From Tritrichomonas foetus (Eukaryota; Parabasalia; Tritrichomonadida; Tritrichomonadidae): 64,000 nt of DNA. Below the pieces are notes generated by a model, which made no database searches, was not told the DNA's origin, and worked only from the letters and a program-made list of their open reading frames with translations. Both the position numbers and the translations under genes were made by a program. The DNA lies in assembly GCA_001839685.1 (NCBI GenBank), contig MLAK01000569.1, positions 8,399 to 72,398 of the forward strand, given 5' to 3'. Numbering within the stretch: the first letter of the stretch is position 1; each line of letters starts with the position of its first letter. Positions 10,398 through 18,952 of the stretch are shown here, piece after piece.

Positions 10398-12786
10398 TTA
10401 TTATTTTAAACGTACACTTTAGATTATTTATGAATTTTCATATCACTGACAAAAATATTAACTTGACAAAAATATTTTTCAATTATACGATCAATAGAGA
10501 TAGTGATTCAAAATCATCGATTTTACTCTTTAATAAGAATATAAGGAGTGATTACTTCTTCTTGAAGACATGGAATCTTGGTACAATGGAAATCTCAGAG
10601 CTAGCAGTCACAGCAATCGAATACGATTTTGCCCTTAAAGAAATGTGATATTTAATTTTTCATATTGATCAAATTCGAATATGAAGGAGTATACAAGGAG
10701 TTTTTGGCTAAACACAGTTTTTTTTTTTTTTTTTGAATGGAAACAACGAAAAATGATCTTTCTCATCATAACGAAAGAGCAATCATGAAGGAACAATACA
10801 ATTATGATTTTTTTTTGTAAGATGATTGCTGATATTTATTCGTATTATCTGGGTATCTATATAATATTGAAATTATGGACCAATTGTCAGACTAATTTTA
10901 GGGATAGTATTGCATTTCATGAGTCTAATGGAATAAAGGAATGCCATCAAAAAAAGGAAAATAAAAATTGATATGACTGGTGGTTACCATTGCTTACTTA
11001 AGTAATTGGCTTCCTTAAACTATCTTTATGCAAATAATGATTTTCTTATCAATTTTAAAGCTTATATATGATTTGATAAAGATATTTTAAGTTACAATTA
11101 CTTTTGAAATTCTTCTGATGTAGCTTTTGGTTCAATTCAACGTGAAAAATTAGATAATAGAGAAGTTTACAAATATTTTCAAAACTGATCAGTTTCGCTG
11201 GATCAGTCTTCAAAAAATTTTGTGGAAATTGGAATTGGAGGTTTCTTTTGTTGCCGATTCATAAATAAAATAACATATGCATTCCACACAAATGGTATGC
11301 AAAATCTTATTTTTTGGTAAATTATTGCTATCAATCGTGACAAATGGTGTATCTAGAATTAATAACTGGAAAAAAGATTGATATTCATGATTTGATTCAT
11401 ACTAAATTTCCAAAAAATCAAATGATTTCTACATTGTTGCAAGTGATTTATATTTATCTAAAGATATTTAACATAACTTCTTATTTACAATGAAACATCT
11501 TAGAGTCGAATGAACAACACCGAAAAAAGATGGGAAATGAATAGTGAATCATTAATAGTTAACCATATTGTCCCATTTCATTTTTTCTCATCTGTAATAT
11601 AGAGTTAGATATCATTATATTTTCAGATATGTCATAATTTATCATTATTCACTATACACCTGCCTTACGACCAAAAATGAATTTCTGGCCAGAAATTCAA
11701 ATTCACCTTAATAATTGATCAAGCTTGACGAAAACTTTTCCAAGTTGGGTTACAATGCCGAAGTATATCGATAACCAAATTTTTTATACTCATTCTCTAG
11801 ACAAATTTGTTTTATACTTTTTGCTTTATCAGAATACTTTCGTTGATTAAACGAATGTTAAATTTAATAGTGAATAACCAAAAAGCAATTCACATTTTAT
11901 ATTTTGAGTCAAGATATTTTGTTTTTAATTATCTTTGTTCAATTTCACCATTATCTAAGGTCAAATGACCGGTTTTCCTTTATCTCGCGAAAATCATTCC
12001 CAATGGATTCCTCGCGAAAATCATTTCCCCCCTTCTAATTTTCTTAAAAATATTCATGATTATTTATGATCATTTACATGAATTACATTTTGTATGAAAA
12101 ACCATAAAATCATGTCATCAGCTGATTCATTTGAATGTTTCAATATATAAAATTTTAAACGTTCATAATATCGTAAAAATGTATTCTCAACTTTTTCAAT
12201 ATGATAATCCATTCTAAAATTCGTTTATTTGAATTAAACCGCATTGAACGTCTCGAAATTGGGGAAAAGTTAAAAATTTGGACATGAAAGTAGATCAGAA
12301 ATGATGGCCCAAACTTTCATCGAATTTTTCCTTTTTTCCGAAATATGAGAATATTTTCATTGATACAAATTGTTTTTCAAAATTTCCATCATAGACATCA
12401 CATACTGATCATTGTTAATTAAATTCCCACTTTTTGTAGTCATAAAATGGAATAATTCGGGAATAATCAATAAAGATTCTACAATTTTTTAATAGTTTCT
12501 TAAAAAAAGCATATATAACAATTTATTTCATTATATATTTTATGAAAAAACTGAATAGGTTCAGTTTTTAGTCAGAAAAGAAGTGATTGAAAATGCACGG
12601 TACAAATTTTGTAGATGATCAAATAAGCTAATATTGCGACCGATTATTCCTATTAGTATATACGTGATACTTTATACATTATTTTGCAAAAATCAGCGAA
12701 ATGGATCCGTTAATCGAAATAAAAACGACCGTTTGTTTATTTTTGAGGCATCCGTTTTATATTTAAAAAAATTAAATTTTATTCAG
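10398..12786. other. Long intergenic region, no convincing gene
   Basis: 2.4 kb between divergent genes. The 72-codon + frame at 10430-10648 is not protein-like. A 17-bp near-perfect direct repeat (CTCGCGAAAATCATTCC) occurs at 11984-12000 and 12011-12027. The right end carries two Myb-like promoter motifs described separately. Around 11,100-11,320 a short stop-broken frame (for example IGIGGFFCCRFINKIT) might be a relic of a gene, but it is too short to assign. Confidence 0.4.
12636..12736 (-). promoter_or_regulatory. Two ACGGTCG motifs upstream of CC2D2A gene
   Basis: Positions 12636-12647 read, on the minus strand, ATAATCGGTCGC, one mismatch from the motif upstream of eS6 and the 86-residue gene. 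Positions 12724-12736 read ACAAACGGTCGTT on the minus strand, an exact 13-base match to 18481-18493. The AACGG core fits the general Myb-binding consensus. A role in transcription of the gene starting at 12787 is an inference. Confidence 0.5.
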
Positions 12787-15700
12787 ATGGCACTTCTCGC
12801 TCCCGAAGACAGAGTCGATCCAGAAAACTTACAATTATACTCAGCGAATCTCGAAGCTAACAGCGCCAATTATTTCGAACCAGTTAGTAATCTTGAATTA
12901 GGATATGAAAATGAAACGCAAAATTTTCAAGCCGTCAAAGCGTCAGAACTCAAAGACCACCTTCTTCAGATGATTTCTCAGAAAGAAGGAATTACCGGAA
13001 TTGACGATATTACCTCAATTACGACAACAGGAAACTCAATGCCTGAAATTCAGACCGAAAAAGAAAAAGAAGAATCATTAATTGAGCACGCCCAAGCTTT
13101 CCGCGATAAGCAGGTCAACAATACTGAACTTTTAACAAAAGCCAAATCAAAGGCCGAAAAAGGCACCAAAAAGAAAGACGGCGAAACTTACCAATCGATT
13201 ATGGAGCAGGATGGTCTTTATGTGCCAAAAGCCATAAAAATCACAAATAGGAATATTGAAAGAATTACAAACCGTCTTCAATGGAGTGAAGTTGACAGAG
13301 AAAGATTTTTTGATAATGAAGGACATCTCAAAAATGATGCTCCAGCTTTAAGAAAGATTCCCCCTCCATTTAAACAAGATCCAATTTATCCTCCTTATTA
13401 TAATTCAGGGAAATCCCAGCTTCTTCCAGCAACTGTTTGGGGACTTGAGAATTCTGCAACAGCCCGTGACATTCGTGTAGAAGTCAATTCAATCCAATTT
13501 ACTGTTCATCATCTTTCCAGCGATGAAGACGTTCTTGCAATTCGCATGAAACAACTTTATGTGTCATACCTTCATGCTGTTCAGTATCCTCGTTCAAACT
13601 ACTTTGCATCACGAATTAAAGCCTTGAGAAGGGATTTGAAAATTCATCCAGAAAATCGATTGAAAATCCTCGAGGAAATCATTGATTGTCACAAAATGAA
13701 AGACACTGAAGAATTAAGCACAAGAATGAAATTGGAGCAACTTCTTGTAACATGGCATGAACTCAAAGATGTTCGAACAAAGAATGGCTTCAACACAACA
13801 ACACCAGCACTTCGATGGCAATCGAAGAAATTTTCTGAAGAGCAAGCTGCAGAAGAACAGGCCAAATTCGACAAAGCTGCTTTAAAGCGCGCTAAAGAAG
13901 TTGTTGAACTTGCAGCTCTTCGAAACGAAGAAGAAAATGCTGATATTGAACAAACTGTTGAAGAAATTAAACAAAACCATAAAGATATGGGCTTAAGAAT
14001 GCCAGGCGATCCAATTTGGCGACCAGTCATTTATGATATTGAATTATCTCCAGATGATAAACTTTCAGCTGAAGAACACGCACGCCAACATAAAATCGAG
14101 CGAGCAAGAATTTATGTTGCTTTTATGATGGGAACAACTGAAATGAGAAGTAATGATACACTTTTGAATAAACAATTCCTTTCACCAATTGATACAGGTT
14201 GTAAAGCATCAACAATGCGTGTTCCAAATGACGTAAGAATTCATATTTATGAATATGGAGACCAGCATTTGGGCGAAATTGCAACAGTTCCAATTCCAGT
14301 CTTAAACGGTGTTCCTAAAGAGTTTATTAGTTATGAATTCGCTGCTGAATCAAAGACAAAGAGTGGTCTTATTGTTCAAGGATACGTCACTGCACGTGTT
14401 TTCATTGAACCAGACACTGTTGCAACACAAACTGTCCTTCCACAAGTTCGAAGCGTTGCGCCAACTCGTGTCCAAGTTTCAAACAGGTTCATTTCAGTTC
14501 CGAAGTATCTTGAAATTATCGCAAAGCATGATCCTAACGATCCATACATTGCAGCAGCAGTTGGTTCAGTTATGGCTGAAAGTAATGAGCAAACAATCTA
14601 TAATAGATTCGCAATTGATGTTGCAAAAGATTCAACAAAATTCGAATCAATGGCACCTTCAAACTTATGCGAAGTTATTCATAAGAAAGCTTACGATAAA
14701 CTTTATGGAGATAGTGGAAAAGCACCAATCACAGAAGAACCGAAATTACAACTTGCCGACGTTGTAAGAGAAGCACCAACACCAACATTTTCCAATTTCT
14801 TCTCAGCTCTTTGGAAATTCATGACATTCAGAAGAGGAAAAGACAAAGTTCTTGACAGGAGTGCACCAGCACATCGTCTTGAAAGCTATTCCAAAGTCAT
14901 TTTGTGTATTACTGGATTTTCAAACCTTCCACAAGAAGTTACAACTGCAAATGCAAGAATCAAATTTGATGGCGAAGAAGTTGAAACAAAGATGTGGGAT
15001 GTTCGATCACAACAATTTCTTGGAGCTCATAACGACTTTGAACAAAAAGGATGCTGCTCAAGAAAGAAGGTTGATGAAAAGCAACCAATTATTGGAATGT
15101 CATTTACATTCACAATTGCAAAAGGCGATTCTGTTCCACACTTTTCACAAATCGAAGACAAAACAGTCAGAATTGATGTCTTCGATTCTGTTGAAGAAAG
15201 ATTCCTCGCTGCAATCGAAGTTCCACTTCGCTCCGTCTTCGTAAATGGAAAGATTGAAGGAGAATACTCATTATTCTGTGCACCATTCAATCTTGGATAC
15301 ACAAGTGCAGAACAACCAATGCGTATCAAGATGAGTTTGGAACTTACTCCACAACTTCTTCCACCAAACTTTGTCGATCAAAACGCATGCAGTGAAAAAC
15401 CACAAATTTCAAAACGTGCTCAAAAGATCACTGAACACTTCCAAGGAAGCAGAAGAAGAATTGTTCCACTTGCTACAACAATATCAAACAGCACAGTTCT
15501 TGCTTGCAGATTTATTACACCACAAAATCCACCAGAAGGACTACATGAAATTCCAGAACTTCTTAGTTTCGTATCAATACTTCCAACAACCAAGGATTCA
15601 GCAATGCCTGGTGCTGAAAATCAAAAATGGTCCACATCGCAACAATTCCTTAATGATGCAAGAGGAACAAACACAGAACATGCAATTCTTCTTTGTAACT

Positions 15701-16461
15701 TCCTTAAACACCTTGAACAAGATGCTTATGTTATTCTTGGACATGATGCAATTACTGGCTTATGTGCATTCGTTGGAATTAGACAAGGACCCAATAAGAT
15801 GCAAATTCTCGATCCATGTGCTGGAAGAGAAGTTGAAGAAAAGTCATTCTCGACATTACTCGACATTGGAACAGTATTCAACGATAGAAATATTTGGTTC
15901 AATCAACAAAAGATCGGAAAGGTTGAAGGAATTAATTGGAACCTCAACGATAGTGGAAAATGGCTTGCATTCTTCTGTAGAGACTTCCCAAGATGCGAAC
16001 TTACATCACCACAAGAAAGCCAACTCGAATTCGAAGAATCTCCAATTGAACACCTTGAGGCACTTCAAAGACACGTTGAAAGTGTTTTAATGACAACAAC
16101 AGAAAACCTCAGAGGTGAAAGAGCAACAAATTGGGATGATGAATATTCCGAGAAGCTTTCTAGAGTCTTATCTACAGCATCTAAAGGAAATGCAGATAAA
16201 TTAAGAAAGAGACTGTCCGAAGTCACAAAAGGAAAAGGAAAAACTAAGCTCATTGGATCACCATTCTTCATCGCTTACGTTTATGATGAAGATAACATTG
16301 AGAAATTGAGGACAGAAATTGCAGAAGAACTTAAATCTCGCCAAGAGTTCGACTGCAACAAGCGTGGAGTGAAATTCGCATCCGCTGTCCATGTAATTTC
16401 TTATCCAAATGATGTTTATGGAATCTGGTTCCTCCTTGCTGCGATTGTCCCGTCCAAGTGA
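12787..16461 (+). CDS. CC2D2A: CC2D2A-like ciliary transition-zone protein
   Basis: The protein has 1224 residues if read from the first true ATG (MALLAPEDRV); the open frame upstream has no ATG. Residues ~200-300 include the DPIYPPYYNSGKSQLLP segment, and later parts carry charged helices, a C2-like beta region (~640-850) and a C-terminal transglutaminase-like peptidase fold. The last gives the best match to metazoan CC2D2A: a run with TEHAILLCNFL, LDPCAG, DRNIWFN and a WLAFFCRDFP block. CC2D2A is part of the MKS module that anchors the ciliary transition zone to the membrane. In the transglutaminase-like fold the position usually held by the catalytic Cys appears to be Thr/Glu, so it is probably non-enzymatic, as in animals. 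The organism's flagella make this role plausible. Confidence 0.85.
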   Translation: MALLAPEDRVDPENLQLYSANLEANSANYFEPVSNLELGYENETQNFQAVKASELKDHLLQMISQKEGITGIDDITSITTTGNSMPEIQTEKEKEESLIEHAQAFRDKQVNNTELLTKAKSKAEKGTKKKDGETYQSIMEQDGLYVPKAIKITNRNIERITNRLQWSEVDRERFFDNEGHLKNDAPALRKIPPPFKQDPIYPPYYNSGKSQLLPATVWGLENSATARDIRVEVNSIQFTVHHLSSDEDVLAIRMKQLYVSYLHAVQYPRSNYFASRIKALRRDLKIHPENRLKILEEIIDCHKMKDTEELSTRMKLEQLLVTWHELKDVRTKNGFNTTTPALRWQSKKFSEEQAAEEQAKFDKAALKRAKEVVELAALRNEEENADIEQTVEEIKQNHKDMGLRMPGDPIWRPVIYDIELSPDDKLSAEEHARQHKIERARIYVAFMMGTTEMRSNDTLLNKQFLSPIDTGCKASTMRVPNDVRIHIYEYGDQHLGEIATVPIPVLNGVPKEFISYEFAAESKTKSGLIVQGYVTARVFIEPDTVATQTVLPQVRSVAPTRVQVSNRFISVPKYLEIIAKHDPNDPYIAAAVGSVMAESNEQTIYNRFAIDVAKDSTKFESMAPSNLCEVIHKKAYDKLYGDSGKAPITEEPKLQLADVVREAPTPTFSNFFSALWKFMTFRRGKDKVLDRSAPAHRLESYSKVILCITGFSNLPQEVTTANARIKFDGEEVETKMWDVRSQQFLGAHNDFEQKGCCSRKKVDEKQPIIGMSFTFTIAKGDSVPHFSQIEDKTVRIDVFDSVEERFLAAIEVPLRSVFVNGKIEGEYSLFCAPFNLGYTSAEQPMRIKMSLELTPQLLPPNFVDQNACSEKPQISKRAQKITEHFQGSRRRIVPLATTISNSTVLACRFITPQNPPEGLHEIPELLSFVSILPTTKDSAMPGAENQKWSTSQQFLNDARGTNTEHAILLCNFLKHLEQDAYVILGHDAITGLCAFVGIRQGPNKMQILDPCAGREVEEKSFSTLLDIGTVFNDRNIWFNQQKIGKVEGINWNLNDSGKWLAFFCRDFPRCELTSPQESQLEFEESPIEHLEALQRHVESVLMTTTENLRGERATNWDDEYSEKLSRVLSTASKGNADKLRKRLSEVTKGKGKTKLIGSPFFIAYVYDEDNIEKLRTEIAEELKSRQEFDCNKRGVKFASAVHVISYPNDVYGIWFLLAAIVPSK

Positions 16462-16794
16462 GCATACTATCATAACTATAATGATGGATAATACTGTTTT
16501 CAATATTTTATTTATTTTATTTTTGAACATAAAAATAACTTATGATGGATAATTTCTTTCTTATTTTAATTTCTGTCTTTAGCTACCACTTTTACATATT
16601 TTTTCCAAAATTAGATGCATTCTGAGGGAGCAGGCATCGCTATTATGTTATCAAAATTTGATCATATGGTGTGATAGTTAAAGCCAATTAGTATCTCAAT
16701 ATTATTTCAGATACCTTGTTCTAAATTGTAATTCGAAGATTTTCAAAGCTTTTAAATCAAATTTGGTATTTTTAAACGTACTCGAACAAAATAA
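16462..16794. other. Intergenic between two + strand genes
   Basis: 333 AT-rich bases that hold the 3' end of the CC2D2A gene and the promoter of the 121-residue gene. Nothing else is visible. Confidence 0.45.
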
Positions 16795-17160
16795 ATGTTT
16801 ACAATCACAAACAACGGAAGTTCAAGCGATAGCTCAGATATTGATTTGATAAGTTATGGAGAAAGGCCAAAAGTGGAGGTCGTTCCACAATTTGGAAGAA
16901 ATGGCGGATTATCTCATACTCGAATTCAAGCGATTATTCGACAAAAGGAACAATATTTTAATTATAAACGAGAACTTGATGAAAGAATATGGGGAGACAA
17001 GGATTTTCGACCGGGACCTCTTCTCGATAAAATTGCAGATCATATTACAAACAATTTGGTAAAGAAAACGTCATCTTTACTCGAATCAACTTGTGATAGT
17101 TTTATTGATTGTTTAGTTCAATCAGAATTCTTTCCAGATGAGCCTTTCGTTGATGATTAA
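16795..17160 (+). CDS. Small hypothetical protein (121 aa)
   Basis: I do not recognise this protein. It opens with a Ser/Asn-rich, probably disordered stretch (residues 1-20), then has a basic helix with RIQAIIRQKEQYFNYKREL (~42-60), a GPLLDKIADHI segment (~74-85) and an amphipathic C-terminal helix ending in acidic residues. There is no signal peptide or membrane segment. Composition and codon use resemble the neighbouring genes, and the frame runs from the only upstream ATG to TAA, so it is probably real. It follows the CC2D2A gene in the same direction, but that proximity alone does not suggest a ciliary role. Confidence 0.6.
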   Translation: MFTITNNGSSSDSSDIDLISYGERPKVEVVPQFGRNGGLSHTRIQAIIRQKEQYFNYKRELDERIWGDKDFRPGPLLDKIADHITNNLVKKTSSLLESTCDSFIDCLVQSEFFPDEPFVDD

Positions 17161-17769
17161 CTTTGATTTTGCTATGTTTGTATTCTTAATAAAATAAATG
17201 ATTTTCATGTTAAAAAATAACTCTAATTGAATTAATTTCTTTAAAATTGATGAAAAGTTCTATAAAAGTCAAAATGTGATCATCATGAAATTTTATTGGA
17301 AATAAGAATTGAAAATTAAATACAAGAAATATACTCAGGCTTATATCATATTTATAACACGATAGATTTATCAAATTTGTTCATAGAAAGTTGAGATTTG
17401 TGAATGATTTGATGTTGACCACAATTTTCTGATAAAATAAATCTATAAATCAATTAGAAACAAGCATCAAACCTGTTTGTTCAAGCTGATTCATTGATTG
17501 AAATGATAGTCAATTTCTCATTTTTCTATTGTGACAATTTTGGAGATTCGAAGGTGAAATCTTGAATAAGTCTATTGGAAATGATATACTCGAGGCTGGC
17601 ATGCATTTCTGATGTGGTACAAAAAAGCGATCAAAATCAGGTATGGAGGAAATCATCAAAAAAATTGCTATGAAAAAGTGTTTAATAAATAAAATTCTTT
17701 TTCAAGTCAAAAAGCAAAATAAAATTTAGTAAAAGTGCAAGTAAGATTCAATTTTTGCTTTTATGAAAT
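17161..17769. other. Intergenic between convergent genes
   Basis: 609 bases between the 3' ends of the 121-residue gene and the eS6 gene. The sequence is AT-rich without long frames, repeats or recognisable RNA. Confidence 0.45.
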
Positions 17770-18414
17770 TTACTTTTGAGACTGGGCAAGAAGGTTCTTG
17801 TAAGCTTCGGCCTTGCGTTGGCTAGCTTCCTTACGGGCCTTGCGGTCATCGAGCATCTTCTTCTTACGGGCGAGGCGCTTTGGTGTGATTAATCTCTGAA
17901 CTTTTGGTTGTGTGAATTTACCGGCTTTAACTTCACGTTTGATGACAAGTGTTGTTGGGTCGGTTTCCTTTCCCTTTCCGAAGATGGCGCGGAGTGTGTT
18001 GGCACGCTTTGGACCATAACGACGTGGAACGACTTCATCGGTAAGTCCTTTGATTTCTTGGCTTCCCTTTTGTAAGACGACAAGGTGAAGGGCTGAGATT
18101 TCGGATGAAATAATGCATCCACGGACTGTCTTACGCTTACGTTCTCCATCCTTACGTGGGCGATAGCAGGATGTGCCTGCGCGGAGGAGGAGACGAAGAC
18201 GGCGTGGTGTTAAAACACCTTGTTTCATTGGGAAACCTTGTTTATCGAAACCACCACCGATGCGGAAAAGATATCCGGCGAATTGTTCTCCGAGGATTGA
18301 ACCATCGATATCGGAACCAAGGCGGTGATCGTAAAGATTGGCAAGAGCTTGAGCATCATCGATATCAATGCAAACTTGTGTACCGTTTTCTGGGTAAGCG
18401 AGTGTGAGCCTCAT
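17770..18414 (-). CDS. RPS6: 40S ribosomal protein eS6
   Basis: This 214-residue protein is an unmistakable eS6. It opens MRLTLAYPENGTQ, has the conserved RIGGGFDKQGFPMKQGVL block (~52-69), RPRKDGERKRKTVRGCI (~85-101) and the basic tail with RLITPKRLARKKK. It is a component of the small ribosomal subunit. The C-terminus ends KNLLAQSQK and lacks the clustered RRxSS phosphorylation sites of animal S6, so regulation by S6 kinase in the animal manner is unlikely. Base composition is markedly more GC-rich than neighbouring genes, as expected for a highly expressed gene with biased codons. The stop codon on the minus strand is TAA followed by A, and the upstream region has several AACGG motifs. Confidence 0.98.
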   Translation of the reverse strand: MRLTLAYPENGTQVCIDIDDAQALANLYDHRLGSDIDGSILGEQFAGYLFRIGGGFDKQGFPMKQGVLTPRRLRLLLRAGTSCYRPRKDGERKRKTVRGCIISSEISALHLVVLQKGSQEIKGLTDEVVPRRYGPKRANTLRAIFGKGKETDPTTLVIKREVKAGKFTQPKVQRLITPKRLARKKKMLDDRKARKEASQRKAEAYKNLLAQSQK

Positions 18415-18427
18415 TAGTGTAAAGGGC
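18415..18427 (-). promoter_or_regulatory. Possible initiator CCCTTTACACT at eS6 start
   Basis: The bases directly before the eS6 ATG read, on the minus strand, GGCCCTTTACACT. From published work on Trichomonas vaginalis I recall a CCTTT motif (M5) that can act as the initiator close to the start codon. Its use here is an inference from position and sequence only. Confidence 0.4.
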
Positions 18428-18432
18428 CGACC

Positions 18433-18493
18433 ATAACCGTTTCAGTAGAATCGATAAACGGTCGCCAATGATTTTGCACAACAAACGGTCGTT
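18433..18493. promoter_or_regulatory. Cluster of three AAACGGT motifs between divergent genes
   Basis: Three copies of an AAACGGT core lie within 61 bases: on the minus strand at 18436-18442, and on the plus strand at 18454-18465 (ATAAACGGTCGC) and 18481-18493 (ACAAACGGTCGTT). They sit 20-80 bases upstream of the eS6 ATG. The AACGG core fits a Myb-type recognition site, and trichomonad core promoters are known to use Myb-like factors. Confidence 0.6.
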
Positions 18494-18924
18494 GACCATT
18501 AGTCAAAATATAATCAAAAAGTTGATTTTCAACGTCATTTCTATCAAAAAGTGAAATGTTGATTTGAAGTTTATATAACTAAATCAACTTTGTGAATAAA
18601 AGCTTCACTCTCCAGAAAAAATCCATCTTTTCGTCGAAGAAATTTCTAGGTAGCTCAGGTGAAATAAGTTTTTAATGAGTAAATTGGATGAGATTGAACT
18701 TGAGTAATTGAAACGATGTTTTGACAATCATAAAAAAAAGTGACCAAATAATAAGCGGTTTCTAAATGGGGAAAATTTTTTTATCATCTTTGGAAAATGA
18801 ATTTAATATTGAATCAATTAATTTGCTAAAGATATAGTACCAAGTGTATTGAATAATATTGGACAAAAGAGAAACAAAATATTAATTGCATCATGTTGTG
18901 TGAAAGCTTTTAGTTAGAAAATTA
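18494..18924. other. Remainder of eS6/coiled-coil divergent intergenic
   Basis: 431 AT-rich bases between the motif cluster and the motif just before the coiled-coil gene. No gene, RNA or repeat was recognised. Confidence 0.4.
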
Positions 18925-18936
18925 GTAAACGGTTGC
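18925..18936 (+). promoter_or_regulatory. GTAAACGGTTGC motif, 17 nt before coiled-coil gene
   Basis: This is a variant of the ATAAACGGTCGC motif, placed 17 bases before the ATG at 18953. Position close to the start matches the spacing at the 86-residue gene. It is a likely promoter element by inference. Confidence 0.5.
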
Positions 18937-18952
18937 TTAACGTATATATAGA

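Noticed and set aside
10430..10648. 72-codon plus frame in the 2.4-kb intergenic region
   Set aside because: Asn/Ile/Lys-rich, with no recognisable pattern, and it overlaps the promoter of the coiled-coil gene.
12634..12786. 51-codon upstream extension of the CC2D2A gene
   Set aside because: It starts at TTG, has no ATG, and carries promoter motifs. The conserved protein begins at 12787.
14309..16090. Overlapping + frames of 130-239 codons inside the CC2D2A gene
   Set aside because: They are shadows of the conserved frame. Their content is low-complexity and has no domains.
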